6,117 bases of DNA from Deltaproteobacteria bacterium. Its GTDB lineage: Bacteria > Desulfobacterota > Desulfobulbia > Desulfobulbales > BM004. The notes beneath the pieces are model-generated. The model was not told the DNA's origin. It worked only from the letters and a program-made list of their open reading frames with translations, and did no database searches. This document shows, one piece after another, positions 5,205 through 6,117 of the stretch. The position numbers and the translations under genes were made by a program. Each line of letters starts with the position of its first letter. Within the stretch, counting starts at the first letter, position 1. The stretch is from the NCBI GenBank assembly GCA_019313095.1, contig JAFDBU010000239.1, positions 1 to 6,117 on the forward strand, read 5' to 3'.

Positions 5205-6117
5205 ATGGCTTGGCAGGATGAACAATCTCCCTGGGGCAAAGGCGGAAGAACTCCCTCACCGGAAGATTTTATCGCAGATCTTCTGAAGAAACTTAAGGAT
5301 GCATTCGGGGGCGGCACTCCCGGGGGGCCGCCTGGGGAAGAAGGTGAACAAACCCCTCCCGGAAGATCTCCGCTAGGACTTTTTGGCGGCATTGGCAAGC
5401 TTCTTATTATTATTCTTGTCGTCATACTTGTCCAGGTCGTCTACTCATCATTCTATACCATCAAACCCGGTGAACGCGGCGTAGTCCTGCGATTCGGTAA
5501 ATACAGCAAGACTGCCCCTCCAGGGCTTAATTTCAAGATCCCGCTGGTTGATACGGTCACCAAGGTTGACATTGAAACGGTGAGGAAAGAGGAATTTGGC
5601 TTCCGAACCAAGGTCCCGGGCCGCCAGACCGTATACTCAAAAGAGGGCTATGATTCTGAATCACTCATGCTGACAGCTGATAAGAATGTCATCGATGTTG
5701 AATGGATAGTACAGTACAAGGTGCGCGATCCCTTTAATTTCCTGTTTAAGGTCCAGGATGTCAGGCAGGCATTGCGGGATGTGTCCGAAACCGCAATCCG
5801 CAGGATAGTGGGTAACATGGATTTTGATTATGTTCTCAGTAACCGTGAGATTCTCGCCGGAGAGACAGCGAAAGAACTGCAGGGTGTACTTGACACCTAC
5901 GATTCTGGCGTAAACATAGTTACAGTGCAGTTGCAGGACGTCAATCCACCTAAATCGTTGCAACCGGCGTTCAACGAAGTCAACGAAGCCAGGCAGGAGA
6001 AGGAACGCATAATAAACGAGGCCCTCGAAGCCTACAACAAAGTGGTGCCCCAAGCCAAGGGACAGGCCGAACAGACCATTCGGCAGGCGGAGGGCTATGC
6101 CACCAACCGCGTCAACC
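5205..6117 (+). CDS. hflK: HflK, SPFH/band 7 membrane protein, C-terminus outside window
   Basis: HflK pairs with HflC in a large membrane assembly that surrounds and modulates the FtsH protease. The 304 visible residues start with MAWQDEQSPWGKGG, a typical HflK opening, then a Gly/Pro-rich cytoplasmic tail to about residue 55 and one membrane segment at about 65-82 (KLLIIILVVILVQVVY). The SPFH domain begins with FYTIKPGERGVVLRFGKY (83-100) and PPGLNFKIP, and runs to DVNPPKSLQPAFNEV near 245-259. A helical, Ala/Glu-rich coiled-coil part (EARQEKERIINEALEAYNKV) then continues past the edge. Family members are about 350-420 residues, so roughly 50-110 are missing. The ATG has GAGAGG at 5192-5197, 7 bases upstream. 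Compared with E. coli HflK as I remember it, residues about 130-153 form an extra loop. hflC is expected next, to the right of the window. Confidence 0.95.
   Translation, partial: MAWQDEQSPWGKGGRTPSPEDFIADLLKKLKDAFGGGTPGGPPGEEGEQTPPGRSPLGLFGGIGKLLIIILVVILVQVVYSSFYTIKPGERGVVLRFGKYSKTAPPGLNFKIPLVDTVTKVDIETVRKEEFGFRTKVPGRQTVYSKEGYDSESLMLTADKNVIDVEWIVQYKVRDPFNFLFKVQDVRQALRDVSETAIRRIVGNMDFDYVLSNREILAGETAKELQGVLDTYDSGVNIVTVQLQDVNPPKSLQPAFNEVNEARQEKERIINEALEAYNKVVPQAKGQAEQTIRQAEGYATNRVN

Noticed and set aside
1477..5219. Shared 12-mer GCTTGGCAGGAT at 1477-1488 and 5208-5219
   Set aside because: About one 12-base match is expected by chance in a 6.1 kb window. One copy is in a promoter and the other is coding sequence in hflK.
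5123..6053. Minus-strand open frames opposite hflK (5123-5425 and 5661-6053)
   Set aside because: They are antisense to a well-conserved HflK frame and have no recognisable domains. The first is a Pro/Ser-rich shadow of the Gly/Pro-rich HflK tail.
1..6117. Defence system, CRISPR array, mobile element or biosynthetic cluster
   Set aside because: No direct repeat array, transposase, integrase, nuclease, methylase or terminal repeats were seen. The genes are common housekeeping or envelope families.

Overview
The window looks like ordinary chromosomal DNA from a Gram-negative, probably anaerobic bacterium. My best guess is Desulfobacterota (deltaproteobacterial, near Desulfobulbales). That rests on the family of the double [4Fe-4S] protein with a CNCCSCCC core, which I recall mainly from sulfate- and metal-reducing deltaproteobacteria, and on the style of the HflK and patatin proteins. 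It is inference; there is no rRNA or marker gene to settle it. No tRNA, rRNA, CRISPR array, transposase or integrase was seen.

Layout, left to right. (1) Positions 1-1213, minus strand: the N-terminal 404 residues of an exported patatin-like phospholipase that enters a POTRA-like domain before leaving the window, so probably a PlpD-type outer-membrane protein. (2) 1214-1548: an AT-rich divergent promoter region with inverted repeats on both sides. (3) 1549-2541, plus: a 330-residue cysteine-rich ferredoxin-like protein. (4) 2567-3241, minus, convergent with the previous gene: an exported TPR protein. (5) 3242-3509: a second divergent control region. (6) 3510-4409, plus: a rhomboid intramembrane serine protease with a small soluble N-terminal domain. 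(7) 4482-4995, plus: a GNAT N-acetyltransferase pseudogene broken by two single-base frameshifts and a nonsense codon. (8) 4996-5204: a promoter region and leader with a long imperfect hairpin. (9) 5205-6117, plus: hflK, cut by the right edge.

There is no obvious single operon. Each gene has its own upstream region, and several are divergent or convergent. The loose theme is the cell envelope: a secreted or outer-membrane lipase, a periplasmic TPR protein, a membrane protease, and HflK, the SPFH partner of HflC that controls FtsH in other bacteria. Anaerobic electron transfer is represented by the iron-sulfur protein. I found no convincing new multi-gene system. The observations most worth following are the decayed acetyltransferase, the hflK leader hairpin, the unusual cysteine core of the iron-sulfur protein, and the palindromes overlapping or abutting predicted promoters.
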